Position numbers and translations under genes: made by a program
Notes under the pieces: model-generated
The model's input: only the letters and a program-made list of their open reading frames with translations
Told to the model about the DNA's origin: nothing
The model's database searches: none
In this document: positions 44,956 to 53,326 of the stretch, piece by piece
Position numbering within the stretch: position 1 is the first letter of the stretch
Layout of the letters: each line of letters opens with the position of its first letter
Origin: Blastocatellia bacterium
Lineage (GTDB): Bacteria; Acidobacteriota; Blastocatellia; UBA7656
Length of the DNA stretch: 64,000 nucleotides
Assembly: GCA_035275065.1 (NCBI GenBank)
Contig: DATENM010000054.1
Span: forward strand, 124,001-188,000
Reading direction: 5' to 3'

Positions 44956-45014
44956 TCGCGGGTCAAAGGTTTGGCGAGCGGAGAAATCGTGCCCAGACAT
45001 GGAAGGCGGAGGAT

Positions 45015-46835
45015 ATGGAGCATCAAGCAGCCGCCGCGACTAAAACCACGGACGCCTCGCAAGCCGAGCCGGCGGTGGCGCCGCCGGCTGCGGCTTGCGA
45101 GGCCGAGCACCCGCTCCTGCACCTGCACGGGCGGTTCGGCAACCGCGCGACGGGTCGCTTGCTGCAAGCCAAGCTCAAGCTGCAAGCCAAGCTCAAGGTG
45201 AGCCAGCCCGGCGACGCCTTCGAGCAAGAGGCCGACCATGTCGCCGATCACGTCATGCGTATGCCTGAGCCTGGCATCCAGCGCGCCTGCGCCGCCTGCG
45301 CATCAGGAGATGCGGCCTGCCCGACGTGCGATGACGAGAGGCCGGGGCTTGTGCAACGCCAGGCCGATGCGGTCGCGGAGATGGGAGCAACGGGCGGCGT
45401 CAATGAGCCGGTTGATGGGCCGCGGCTTGGCGCTGGGCAAGCGCTCGATGCGGCGACACGCGGCTTCTTCGAGCCGCGCTTCGGCTACGACTTCAGCCAT
45501 GTGCGGGTGCACACGGATGCGGCGGCCAATGCCTCGGCCAGCGGCGTCAATGCGCTGGCCTACACCCTGGGGCGCGACGTGGTGTTCGGGGCCGGGCAGT
45601 ACGCGCCGGAGACCGCGGCGGGGCGCAGGCTGCTCGCCCATGAGTTGACCCATGTGGTGCAGCAGAGCCGTCCAGGCCACGAGCCACAAGGGCAGATGCA
45701 GCCTCGCTTCACCCATGTTCCGGAATCGTTGATGCAACGCCAGCCTAATGTCCCGAGGCGCGTCGAGGCAACGATTGAGGTGCGCTGGATAGATGAAGAT
45801 GTGGAGTTCTATCACCGGATGATCCATGCCATTGCCGCAAGCCCGAACTATCGCGGCGTACGCGAGGACAGCCTCTGGCAACCCTTCCACGATCCAATTT
45901 TCAGCCTTTACCGCCGCCTCGGCTTACAAAGGCCAGCCCTGAAAAAGAACCAGTCGGTGAAGCTACGGGCATCGGCCTGGTTCGACCCCACCGTTTTTCA
46001 TGGCCAGGTCACGAACGCCGAGGTGTCGACTGAACAGGAGGCGCAACTGCGGGCAACGACGATCACCGGCGTCCTGACCCCGCAAGACAACTTTTCAGGG
46101 CGAAGTACCACGAGAGTAGGAGTGGCCGAGGTGGTTGACCTGTCCTTCACGGCAAGCCCGGCGGTGACCGCGGCTTCGCTTGGCGGCCTCAAGTGGTTTC
46201 GAGCCTCGGGCAATGGAACACTAACCGGCGGCGATGACGGGCGGGGCACATTCACGGCTGATGCGGCTCCGGGCAGCGTAGGGCTTGAATTGCGGGTAGT
46301 CACCGGCCTGTCGGCTGGAACGGTTGTGGCGACCAATAACTTGAAGGTTGTCGCGCCGGACGATGCCCTCATGCAGAAAGACTCCAGAGCCGTTAAGCAT
46401 ACCCATAACACCTGGTCTGTGGGATTCTGCGGGGAATCCTTCCTGCGACCTAAGGACGTTTCCTTTAGCCGCATCGAGTTTCGGGAAGGCTCGACAAACG
46501 CCACCGCAAGCGGCTATCTGGCTAGCGCGAATAACAAGGTTCACCCCGAGGGTGGCTGGGACGGCGTCGGCAGGGGCAACAGCACCACAGGATGCAAATT
46601 AGTTTCAATCGATAGTGTGTATTCAGGCGACCGCAATCCTCCCTATTCGGTAGGCGACTTCCTTTGGGTGATTCCCTGGCAGTATCGTGTTGGCACCGGC
46701 GCGGCTGTCACTTTTACTCATGCGAGCCAGCATCACGCAGCCGATGCCGCCGGAACCGCCACGATTGAGAAAAAGGGCGCCGGGCCGTTCTCGAAAACCC
46801 CCGGCGAGGGAACCGTCGACTATGATTGTTATTAG
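45015..46835 (+). CDS. eCIS cargo protein 1: DUF4157 (eCIS core) with unknown C-terminal domain
   Basis: A 606-residue putative cargo protein. Residues about 37-85 hold the shared cassette (HGRFGNRATGRLLQA, then KVSQPGDAFEQEADHVADHV). CAACASGDAACPTC near 94-108 looks zinc-binding. Residues about 150-215 are a DUF4157 domain (FFEPRFGYDFSHVRVHTDAAANAS; FGAGQYAPETAAGRRLLAHELTHVVQQ), with HELTH at about 208 forming a zincin-like motif. DUF4157 is linked to eCIS cargo loading. After a spacer, residues about 340-450 look like an Ig-like fold and 450-606 are an unknown domain rich in Cys, Trp and His. It has its own GGAGG site, and the 3' gap before the next gene is 243 bases. Confidence 0.82.
   Translation: MEHQAAAATKTTDASQAEPAVAPPAAACEAEHPLLHLHGRFGNRATGRLLQAKLKLQAKLKVSQPGDAFEQEADHVADHVMRMPEPGIQRACAACASGDAACPTCDDERPGLVQRQADAVAEMGATGGVNEPVDGPRLGAGQALDAATRGFFEPRFGYDFSHVRVHTDAAANASASGVNALAYTLGRDVVFGAGQYAPETAAGRRLLAHELTHVVQQSRPGHEPQGQMQPRFTHVPESLMQRQPNVPRRVEATIEVRWIDEDVEFYHRMIHAIAASPNYRGVREDSLWQPFHDPIFSLYRRLGLQRPALKKNQSVKLRASAWFDPTVFHGQVTNAEVSTEQEAQLRATTITGVLTPQDNFSGRSTTRVGVAEVVDLSFTASPAVTAASLGGLKWFRASGNGTLTGGDDGRGTFTADAAPGSVGLELRVVTGLSAGTVVATNNLKVVAPDDALMQKDSRAVKHTHNTWSVGFCGESFLRPKDVSFSRIEFREGSTNATASGYLASANNKVHPEGGWDGVGRGNSTTGCKLVSIDSVYSGDRNPPYSVGDFLWVIPWQYRVGTGAAVTFTHASQHHAADAAGTATIEKKGAGPFSKTPGEGTVDYDCY
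45162..45197. repeat. Tandem 18-bp duplication in cargo gene 1
   Basis: Two identical 18-base copies (CTGCAAGCCAAGCTCAAG) encode LQAKLK twice. The same region occurs once in cargo genes 2 and 3, so the duplication is specific to gene 1. Confidence 0.9.
45186..45265. repeat. Shared 80-bp N-terminal cassette, copy 1
   Basis: Encodes KLKVSQPGDAFEQEADHVAD and the VMRMP that follows. It differs from copy 2 (47235-47314) at only 4 of 80 bases. Confidence 0.9.
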
Positions 46836-46978
46836 ATATATCAAATCGGACGGAGCATTTGATCGCCAGCGGCAAGAATGTCATGAAAGCGAGGGACGCT
46901 TATTGCAGCGGACGAAAGAGAAATAACGTACAGGAAAAAGTAGCGGAATCAATTGGGCATCCGAGCGAGAAAAACCAT

Positions 46979-46988
46979 GTGCTAGAAT
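46979..46988 (+). promoter_or_regulatory. Candidate extended -10 promoter for cargo gene 2
   Basis: TG-C-TAGAAT (TG at 46980-46981, hexamer 46983-46988) matches an extended -10 element. No good -35 is present. Transcription would start near 46995, about 85 bases ahead of the gene, in a 243-base gap. It may allow cargo gene expression apart from the operon. Low-level inference. Confidence 0.35.
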
Positions 46989-47078
46989 AGTGTCAGTCAC
47001 ATATCGCCGCGCATAGTTTTTTGAGAGTCCTGCAAACGCCTGGCGACCGACCAGAAGTTGTCGGGGGAGTTTCTGATT

Positions 47079-48335
47079 ATGGAACGTCAACAAGTGACCA
47101 CTTCTACTCAGCGCGATCATCACAGCGAAATGCATCAGCCGGCCAAGCCCGCCGTGCCTGTTCCAGCTTCCGTCCATCCGCTCTCGCACTTGCACCAGCA
47201 ATTTGGCAACCGGACGGTCGCTCGCCTGTTGCAAGCCAAGCTCAAGGTGAGCCAGCCCGGCGATGCCTTTGAGCAAGAGGCCGATCAGGTCGCCGATCAC
47301 GTCATGCGTATGCCCGACCCTGTGGCTGGGTCGCGCACGCCGCTCGCTTCGACGGCGCAGGCGACGGGCATACAGCGAATGTGCGAAGCGTGTGAAGATC
47401 AACGGCACGAGTCGCCCGACGAGCAGAAAGCGACAGGGATGGTGCAGGCCAAAGCCGAAGCCGGCGCCAGCCCTCAGGGTGAGGCCGGGGTGGAGGCTGC
47501 GATGAGCGGCCTGGGCGGCGGTGCGCCGCTGTCGCCGACGGTGCGGCAGTTCTTCGAGCCGCGCTTCGGCCATGACTTCAGCCAGGTGCGAGTGCACACG
47601 GACGCAGAGGCGTCGGCGTCGGCGCGGTCTGTGAATGCGCTGGCCTACACGGTGGGGCGTGACGTGGTGTTCGGGGCCGGGCAGTACGCGCCGGAGACCG
47701 CCGCGGGGCAGCATCTGTTGGCGCACGAACTGGCCCATGTCGTGCAGCAGGGGCGCACCGAGCCACAGATTCAGCGCCTGACCATCACCCAACATGCCCT
47801 CACAAAGGGGACTTGCGATGAACGCAATATCGAATGGATTTTCAGCCTGGACAAGCCGGCTCCGGACGACGGTTACATCGTGCAAAAGGTCGAGAGAAAC
47901 GAGATGGAGAATAGGTGCCCTACTGTGAACTATGGTCCACCAGGCCCGCTGCCTACGTTCTGGGAGGCCTGGTTCGTTAAGAAAGGCGACAAGCTCGATT
48001 GGCTAGCCAGTACGATGGCGTTTACGGATAGTAGTGTACACGCAGCGCGGCCTAACACGAATGGCTCGTATATCGTCGTCGGCACAGTCAAGTTCTTCAC
48101 CAAGTCAACTACAGGTGACCTGGGTCGTGACAACATAGCTCCTGCCGACCCGAAGAGTGCCTGGGGGCCGGGTAAGGTGCCGATCTCTGGGGCGCTTCCT
48201 TCGACGCCTACCGAGCCGTCCTGGTGGAGCAGCGCTCCCGTAGAAGGGCCCAAGGAACGCGGGGTCTGGTCTTCTTGGAACTGCTGTGATGCCGATAGCA
48301 AGAAACATTACTACGAGCTCAAATCCAAGCCGTGA
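47079..48335 (+). CDS. eCIS cargo protein 2: DUF4157 (eCIS core) with unknown C-terminal domain
   Basis: A 418-residue protein from the ATG at 47079 (GGGGGAG upstream). The shared cassette lies near residues 35-80 (LHQQFGNRTVARLLQAKLKV; PGDAFEQEADQVADHV). CEACED near 105 is a shortened cysteine motif. DUF4157 spans about 157-225 (FFEPRFGHDFSQVRVHTDAEASAS; FGAGQYAPETAAG; HELAHVVQQ near 216). Residues about 230-418 are a domain with no recognised homology, ending in a Trp/Pro-rich and CC-containing segment. Its DUF4157 DNA is close to that of cargo gene 1 while the C-terminal DNA is not, as in a modular effector. Confidence 0.82.
   Translation: MERQQVTTSTQRDHHSEMHQPAKPAVPVPASVHPLSHLHQQFGNRTVARLLQAKLKVSQPGDAFEQEADQVADHVMRMPDPVAGSRTPLASTAQATGIQRMCEACEDQRHESPDEQKATGMVQAKAEAGASPQGEAGVEAAMSGLGGGAPLSPTVRQFFEPRFGHDFSQVRVHTDAEASASARSVNALAYTVGRDVVFGAGQYAPETAAGQHLLAHELAHVVQQGRTEPQIQRLTITQHALTKGTCDERNIEWIFSLDKPAPDDGYIVQKVERNEMENRCPTVNYGPPGPLPTFWEAWFVKKGDKLDWLASTMAFTDSSVHAARPNTNGSYIVVGTVKFFTKSTTGDLGRDNIAPADPKSAWGPGKVPISGALPSTPTEPSWWSSAPVEGPKERGVWSSWNCCDADSKKHYYELKSKP
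47235..47314. repeat. Shared 80-bp N-terminal cassette, copy 2
   Basis: Same cassette as 45186-45265 (4 base differences) and 49021-49100 (6 differences). A second shared block covers 45465-45664 and 47550-47750, the DUF4157 part. Confidence 0.9.
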
Positions 48336-48363
48336 TCGTCTACAAGGAGTGAGAGCAGATATC

Positions 48364-48846
48364 ATGGCCGATCCTGCAACCGTCCAAAAATTACTGAGCG
48401 CACTGCGCGGACTCGCGCCGTGGGGCAGCACTTCGGATTTCTCCGAAGCGGACTGGCAACGCTACATGGACGCGGCGCGATTGGTGCAGCAGTCAGCCCC
48501 CGCAGACGTTGAACAGGCGCTGGCGCACCTTCTGGATGAGACGAATGGTTTCACCGGCGTCAACAACGAGAGACGACTGTTCCTGCTCACGCGGGTGGTG
48601 TTCGACCTGCCTGATCGCATGCCCGCCGACCAGCGACGGGTGTTCAAGGGCTGGGTCAACTGGCCCGCGCCGGATGCCGAGGGCAACGTCAATCTTTCCT
48701 GGCCGCTAGATTGGCAGGACGAGCGACCTGTCCTCCTCGCCCCCTACGAGGGATCAGAAGGCCCGCGTTACGGCGCTATCGAGGAGTACCGTTATCTGCT
48801 TAACCATTTCCCCTTTCGCACGCTGCGGACGGCGAATGGACTTTAG
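48364..48846 (+). CDS. Small soluble protein between cargo genes 2 and 3, unknown function
   Basis: A 160-residue protein from the ATG at 48364 (CAAGGAGTGAG upstream). It lacks a signal peptide, membrane segments and the cargo cassette. It has a helical start (TVQKLLSALRGLAPWGS) and a conserved-looking aromatic C-terminus (FKGWVNWPAPDAEGNVNLSW; EEYRYLLNHFPFRTL). Lying between two cargo genes, it could be a chaperone or a self-protection protein for one of them. No family is recognised. Confidence 0.6.
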   Translation: MADPATVQKLLSALRGLAPWGSTSDFSEADWQRYMDAARLVQQSAPADVEQALAHLLDETNGFTGVNNERRLFLLTRVVFDLPDRMPADQRRVFKGWVNWPAPDAEGNVNLSWPLDWQDERPVLLAPYEGSEGPRYGAIEEYRYLLNHFPFRTLRTANGL

Positions 48847-48864
48847 CCAAACAAGGTAGGCCAT

Positions 48865-51198
48865 ATGCGGCGCCAAGAGAGAACCAGGAGCAACCACCCC
48901 GCTCATCAAAGCGCCACCGCGCACGGCGCAAGACCGGCCCCGGCAACCGCTGCGCCATCCTCTCCGCTTCTGCGACTGCAACACCGCATCGGCAACCGCG
49001 CAACGGGCCGCTTGCTGCAAGCCAGGCTCAAGGTGAGCCAGCCCGGCGATGCTTTCGAGCAAGAGGCCGATGAGGTCGCCGATCACGTCTTGCGCATGCC
49101 CGATCTGATGTCGTCCGGCGCTTCTGAGGGCTCATCGCCATTCATTCAAAGCCACTCTGCGCCAGCCATCAATGGCCGCGCCGCCACGCCCGCCGCACAG
49201 GTTCACTCGGCTGCGGGTAACCGCGCTCAAGCGTCAGCCGGGAACGCCGCCACGCCCGCCGCGCCGATGCTGATGCGACAGCCCGCCGCGCCGGCCCAGG
49301 CCCCTCCTTGCAGCCAGGACCAGATCACTGACATCGGCGACATCGGCAAGGAGGTGGTTTTTCTGGTTCTGGAGCCGGCGCTGACCAAGCTTGATACCTA
49401 CATCAGCTCGGACCCCAATCAAAAGCCGGACAAAGAAACTCGACAGGTGGCGCTGATGCTCTTCCGTAACTTCGACGCCTATGGCCCGGCCGGGCGAAAG
49501 ATCGCGCCGCAAGTCCGCAGCACGTTAAGCATCGTCAAGAGCAAGTCCCAGAACTGGCTGAACCTGTTTGACCTGGCCTGTCCACCTTTACAAACTTATG
49601 GGCAGTGCCCGCAGGCCACCGCCTACATCACAGACCAGAGCAAACTGACGTTCTGTCCCTCGTTCTTCAAGTCGACGCAGCCCTGGCGGTTCCATACGTT
49701 TATTCACGAGATGGCTCACGCGTCGGGCACCAATATCATCGACCGCGGCTACACCCATCAGCGCATCTATTCGCGGTTGACCACCGCGGAAGCCTTGTTG
49801 AATGCGGAATCCTATTCGCGCTTCGCGATGGAGCTTCATGACGAAGATGTCCCGGCTGAAGAACGGCAGTTCCAGCGCTTTAACTTCCCCGACGACAAGT
49901 ACCCCGGGTGCAGCGGCGCGCAAAGCGGGATCATCAGCGAGGCGCTCGCCTGGGCCGAGATATGGAACTACTCCGCCTTTAACGCCTTCTCCGACGCCGA
50001 CGCGCTTCTCGGGTTCGCCGACATCCTGGCCGGCTTCGGCGTCGCCCAGGCGACACCGCCGCCTGCTCATCTCAACAACGCGCTGGTTGTCGAGTATCAA
50101 AACGCGTACAAGGCAGCCCGCAATTTCTTCCAGCAAGACCTGACGTTTAAATGCGACGACCGGGACAGCGATGCTTGTGAGAAAGCCGGCCTCTTGATTA
50201 AAGACGGCGTGAGCTTCAAGGTATGCTCTAAATGGCTCAAGCCCGGACAGCAAGCGGGCTGGGCCAACTCGATTCTGCAATCCGTTTATAAGGGCCTGCT
50301 GGGCTTTCCGAAATGGGTGGCCGCGTCGAGCATCGCCTATCAGATTCACCAGCGCGGCGCGGCGCTCCCGAAGCAGGCGAGTGTGCCCGCCCCGGCCCCG
50401 ACGCAGGCGGCGGTCGGGCCGTCGCCGCAATCATCTGTGAGCGGCGGCGGCAGCGCCGGTAACGGCACGACGCCCGCCGCGACCGCGGCCACGACAAAGA
50501 AGCGAGATGAAGTCGCGGTGGGCCGCAAGGGGTGTCCCGTTCCTGAGCTTCAGGAAAAACTCAACATCGCCAACAAGTCGTCCATTCCGGTGAGCGGGGT
50601 TTTCGACAACAAAACGCGACAGGAAGTCATCAACTTTCAAAACGCCAACGCCCTGCTGACGACGCCGGGGGTTAAGAAAGGCGTCGCGGACGCCAAGACC
50701 TGGGAGACGCTGCACACGAACGTGCCGGGCAACCACGGGGTGCCGACCGGCGAGACCTTTACGGCAATGGGCTGGAGCAGTGGCAACGACGCCACCATGC
50801 TGAAGTGGAAACAGCAGCTTCAACCGACGACCACAGACTTCTCAGGCTGTGTGGTGGAAGAGGAAGACCCCGTCGGCTATCCGCGCGCCAATACCTGCTG
50901 CAAGCCGGGCGAGCTCGACTGCATGAAGAAAATCACTGGCGGCAGGTGGACGGTCGGCAAGAATAACGAGTTTAGCATCGATACAGTCGGCCTCATCACT
51001 TTCCAGGTGGATAAATATCGCATGCGCAATCGTGTCCCTTGTAACTATGCAATCCCCCAAAGAATGGTGCTGGTCAGGCCGGAAGGCAACGTCGAGTATA
51101 TACAGAACCTGCTGATTTATTACATCAGCTCGACCGAGGTGTTTTGCATGAAGACGAGTCCCATCGACATGAAATTCGATAAAAAGAAATATCCATAA
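48865..51198 (+). CDS. eCIS cargo protein 3: shared cassette, HEMAH metallopeptidase and peptidoglycan-binding domain
   Basis: A 777-residue protein. Residues about 35-80 hold the shared cassette (LQHRIGNRATGRLLQARLK; PGDAFEQEADEVADHV), but no DUF4157 domain follows; instead there is a low-complexity Ala/Ser/Pro linker to about residue 150. Residues about 155-430 look like a zinc metallopeptidase of the aspzincin (M35) type: FIHEMAH with HExxH near residue 281, a GYTHQRIYS segment, then LLNAESYSRFAMEL, which matches the NADSYxxF element of M35 enzymes. The third zinc ligand is unclear (Asp is not in the usual GTxD place). Residues about 556-620 are a PG_binding_1 repeat. The last 150 residues contain CC-type cysteine motifs. 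Probable lytic or proteolytic effector. Confidence 0.75.
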   Translation: MRRQERTRSNHPAHQSATAHGARPAPATAAPSSPLLRLQHRIGNRATGRLLQARLKVSQPGDAFEQEADEVADHVLRMPDLMSSGASEGSSPFIQSHSAPAINGRAATPAAQVHSAAGNRAQASAGNAATPAAPMLMRQPAAPAQAPPCSQDQITDIGDIGKEVVFLVLEPALTKLDTYISSDPNQKPDKETRQVALMLFRNFDAYGPAGRKIAPQVRSTLSIVKSKSQNWLNLFDLACPPLQTYGQCPQATAYITDQSKLTFCPSFFKSTQPWRFHTFIHEMAHASGTNIIDRGYTHQRIYSRLTTAEALLNAESYSRFAMELHDEDVPAEERQFQRFNFPDDKYPGCSGAQSGIISEALAWAEIWNYSAFNAFSDADALLGFADILAGFGVAQATPPPAHLNNALVVEYQNAYKAARNFFQQDLTFKCDDRDSDACEKAGLLIKDGVSFKVCSKWLKPGQQAGWANSILQSVYKGLLGFPKWVAASSIAYQIHQRGAALPKQASVPAPAPTQAAVGPSPQSSVSGGGSAGNGTTPAATAATTKKRDEVAVGRKGCPVPELQEKLNIANKSSIPVSGVFDNKTRQEVINFQNANALLTTPGVKKGVADAKTWETLHTNVPGNHGVPTGETFTAMGWSSGNDATMLKWKQQLQPTTTDFSGCVVEEEDPVGYPRANTCCKPGELDCMKKITGGRWTVGKNNEFSIDTVGLITFQVDKYRMRNRVPCNYAIPQRMVLVRPEGNVEYIQNLLIYYISSTEVFCMKTSPIDMKFDKKKYP
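49021..49100. repeat. Shared 80-bp N-terminal cassette, copy 3
   Basis: Copy of the cargo cassette in gene 3, differing from copy 2 at 6 of 80 bases. Confidence 0.9.
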
Positions 51199-51253
51199 GG
51201 TATGATAGACGGAAAGGCCAAAAGCTGGCTACGTGGATAGTAAGGTAGTTATC

Positions 51254-51287
51254 AAAGGCTGACGGAAACCTTCTCCGTCAGCCTTTT
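51254..51287 (+). terminator. Intrinsic terminator closing the eCIS locus
   Basis: A perfect 13-base stem (arms AAAGGCTGACGGA at 51254-51266 and TCCGTCAGCCTTT at 51274-51286), a seven-base loop and T-runs on both sides. It sits between the cargo gene 3 stop and the convergent lipid-kinase gene, so it can work in both directions. Confidence 0.93.
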
Positions 51288-51309
51288 CGCTTTAGCCATT
51301 CATGGCCGG

Positions 51310-52227
51310 TTATTGCGGCACCAGGAAGGTGAGCGCGTCGGGCTCGACCGTCACCTCGATGGTTGCCGGCGGCGTATGTGCGGCCATTGCCGGGTCATCT
51401 TTATCGAGCCAGATTTTGTCGTCGATGTGAACCTCCGAGCCCTGCCAGATCACCCGCAGATGTTTGCCGCGCCGCACCGTCAGGCGCGGGCAAGCCTCTG
51501 GCGTGTGGCGGCGCTGGCGCAGGTAATCGAGCAGGGCGGCGCGCTCATGCTCGGCGACGAAAACAAAATCGAGGTGGCCATCGCCGGGGTCGGCTTCGGG
51601 CGCCAGTCGCAGGTTAGGGCCGACCGACTTGATATTCATCGCCTCGATCCATACGTACTGGCCCGTGAAGCTCTGCCCATCAATAGTCACCGCGACGTTA
51701 CAGGGCGGGTACTCGGCAGCCAGCGCTTCGAGCGCCGTGATGTCGCTGCGCAGTTTCTGATCCGGGTCATCAAAATCGATATTGTACTCGTCGTCAATCT
51801 CGTCGAGGATCGACATCAAGCCGCTGAACAGCCCCAGCCCGACGCCTTCGATAAAGCGGCTCTCGCCTTTCGGGCCGCGCGCCAGGCCGACATCAAATCC
51901 TCGCTGCTGCGCCGCCGCCCAGCCAGCGATCAACGGCTGCGGTGACCCTTCGATGCCGAGCGACCTGGCGATATTGTTGGCCGTCCCGCAAGGCAGCACC
52001 GTCAGCGGAATGTTGCGCCCGAGCAGTTCCATCGCTGCCTTGCGCACCGTGCCGTCGCCGCCCGCAACCACCACCAGATCGGCGGGCTTTTTCAATGCCG
52101 ACTTATAATCCTTCTTGGAGGATTGGTATAAAACATCGTGCCCGGCGCGCTCAAGCAACGCCGTCAGCTCACTGGCCGAGAATGATTCATCGCCGGCTGT
52201 TGGGTTGTGAATCAGTGTGACGCGCAT
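51310..52227 (-). CDS. Diacylglycerol kinase / YegS-like lipid kinase
   Basis: A 305-residue kinase of the DAGK catalytic family. The ATP-binding VVAGGDGTVRKAAMELLG is near residues 54-71 and LPCGTANNIARSLGI near 78-92, both diagnostic. The C-terminal half has the beta-sandwich residues VWIEAMNIKSVGPNLRLAPEADPGDGHLDFVFV typical of YegS/DgkB. It phosphorylates a lipid such as diacylglycerol. It is convergent with the eCIS operon and unrelated to it by context. Confidence 0.9.
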   Translation of the reverse strand: MRVTLIHNPTAGDESFSASELTALLERAGHDVLYQSSKKDYKSALKKPADLVVVAGGDGTVRKAAMELLGRNIPLTVLPCGTANNIARSLGIEGSPQPLIAGWAAAQQRGFDVGLARGPKGESRFIEGVGLGLFSGLMSILDEIDDEYNIDFDDPDQKLRSDITALEALAAEYPPCNVAVTIDGQSFTGQYVWIEAMNIKSVGPNLRLAPEADPGDGHLDFVFVAEHERAALLDYLRQRRHTPEACPRLTVRRGKHLRVIWQGSEVHIDDKIWLDKDDPAMAAHTPPATIEVTVEPDALTFLVPQ

Positions 52228-52364
52228 TCGCCGTAACCGCCTTTATCACAAGTCGCTTCAGCCGCTAATGAGCAAGCCTGTGGCCAGAGCCGGGAAGGAA
52301 CAGAAAATGCTTTTTCTATCAGCAGGGCTGGCAAGTGAGTAAGCGCCATTTACCAAGAGGAAGC

Positions 52365-53096
52365 ATGAGAATACTGATTTCAAACGACGATGGAATTTAT
52401 AGCCCGGGGCTGCTGGCGCTGGCCGAAGTCGCTTCGCGCTATGGCGATGTATGCGTCGTCGCGCCCGACGTCGAGCAGTCTTCGATGAGCCACGCCATCA
52501 CCTCTTCGCGCCCGCTGTCGTACCGCCGCGCGTCCTTAAAAGAGTTCGAGGCTTATCGCGTCAACGGCACGCCTGCCGATTGCGTGGCGCTGGGCGCGTA
52601 CAACTGGGAGAAGGCGGACGTGGTGTTGTCAGGCATCAACCTGGGGCCGAACCTCGGAAGCGCGATCTGGCATTCGGGCACGCTGGCGGCGGCCAAGCAA
52701 GCGGCGTTGTTGGGGCTGCGCGGCATCGCGTTCAGCACGCCGGTCAACGACGACCTGCCGGACTTCCCAAAGCTTGCGCCCTATGTTGCCCGCGTGCTTG
52801 AAATCCTGCTCGCCGAGCCGAGCTTCAAGCTGGTCAACGTCAACATCCCCGCGCAACCGAAGGGCCTGCGCTGGACGCGGCAATCCTGCCGCCAGTACGA
52901 TGGCCGCGTCGTCCCCGGCACCGACCCGCTGGGACGAACGCACTTCTGGTTTACGGTCAAGCCGATTCACGAGACCGAAGAAGGCACAGACCGCCGCGCC
53001 ATCGAAGAGGGATACGTTTCGATTACGCCGCTGCGCCTCGACCTGACCAACGAGAAACAGCTCGAAGAGGCGCAGGCACGCATTCCGCTGACGTGA
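52365..53096 (+). CDS. surE: 5'/3'-nucleotidase SurE
   Basis: A 243-residue stationary-phase survival phosphatase that dephosphorylates nucleoside monophosphates. The start is taken at the ATG at 52365, since MRILISNDDG (metal-binding Asp8 and Asp9) is the normal SurE N-terminus and AAGAGGAAG precedes it. Other family blocks are VVAPDVEQSSMSHAIT, the NGTPADCVALGAYN loop and LSGINLGPNLGSAIWHSGTLAAAKQAAL with the third metal ligand Asn. Usual length is about 250. Confidence 0.95.
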   Translation: MRILISNDDGIYSPGLLALAEVASRYGDVCVVAPDVEQSSMSHAITSSRPLSYRRASLKEFEAYRVNGTPADCVALGAYNWEKADVVLSGINLGPNLGSAIWHSGTLAAAKQAALLGLRGIAFSTPVNDDLPDFPKLAPYVARVLEILLAEPSFKLVNVNIPAQPKGLRWTRQSCRQYDGRVVPGTDPLGRTHFWFTVKPIHETEEGTDRRAIEEGYVSITPLRLDLTNEKQLEEAQARIPLT

Positions 53097-53326
53097 AGGC
53101 TGCGGCAGCCACCTTTTCAAAGCGCTTTCCGCAAATTTCGCAGCGGGCATTTTCCTTTGCGCCGCTTCAGTGATAAAAAGAGGGGTCTGCCGCTGCACAC
53201 TCGACCGTAGCAGGAAAGCGAACCGATGCGAATCCATCGCAGCTATGTCCCCCGCACGACCGGCGCTCAACGGGTCGGCGCGGCGCTGCTCTACGGCCTC
53301 GCCGGTTTTGTGAATGAGCCTACAAA

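Noticed and set aside
17866..51287. Prophage interpretation of the tail-like genes
   Set aside because: Tail genes are complete, but there is no capsid, portal, terminase, integrase, holin or endolysin next to them, and the locus carries DUF4157 cargo and the Pvc15/Pvc16 set, which fits an eCIS.
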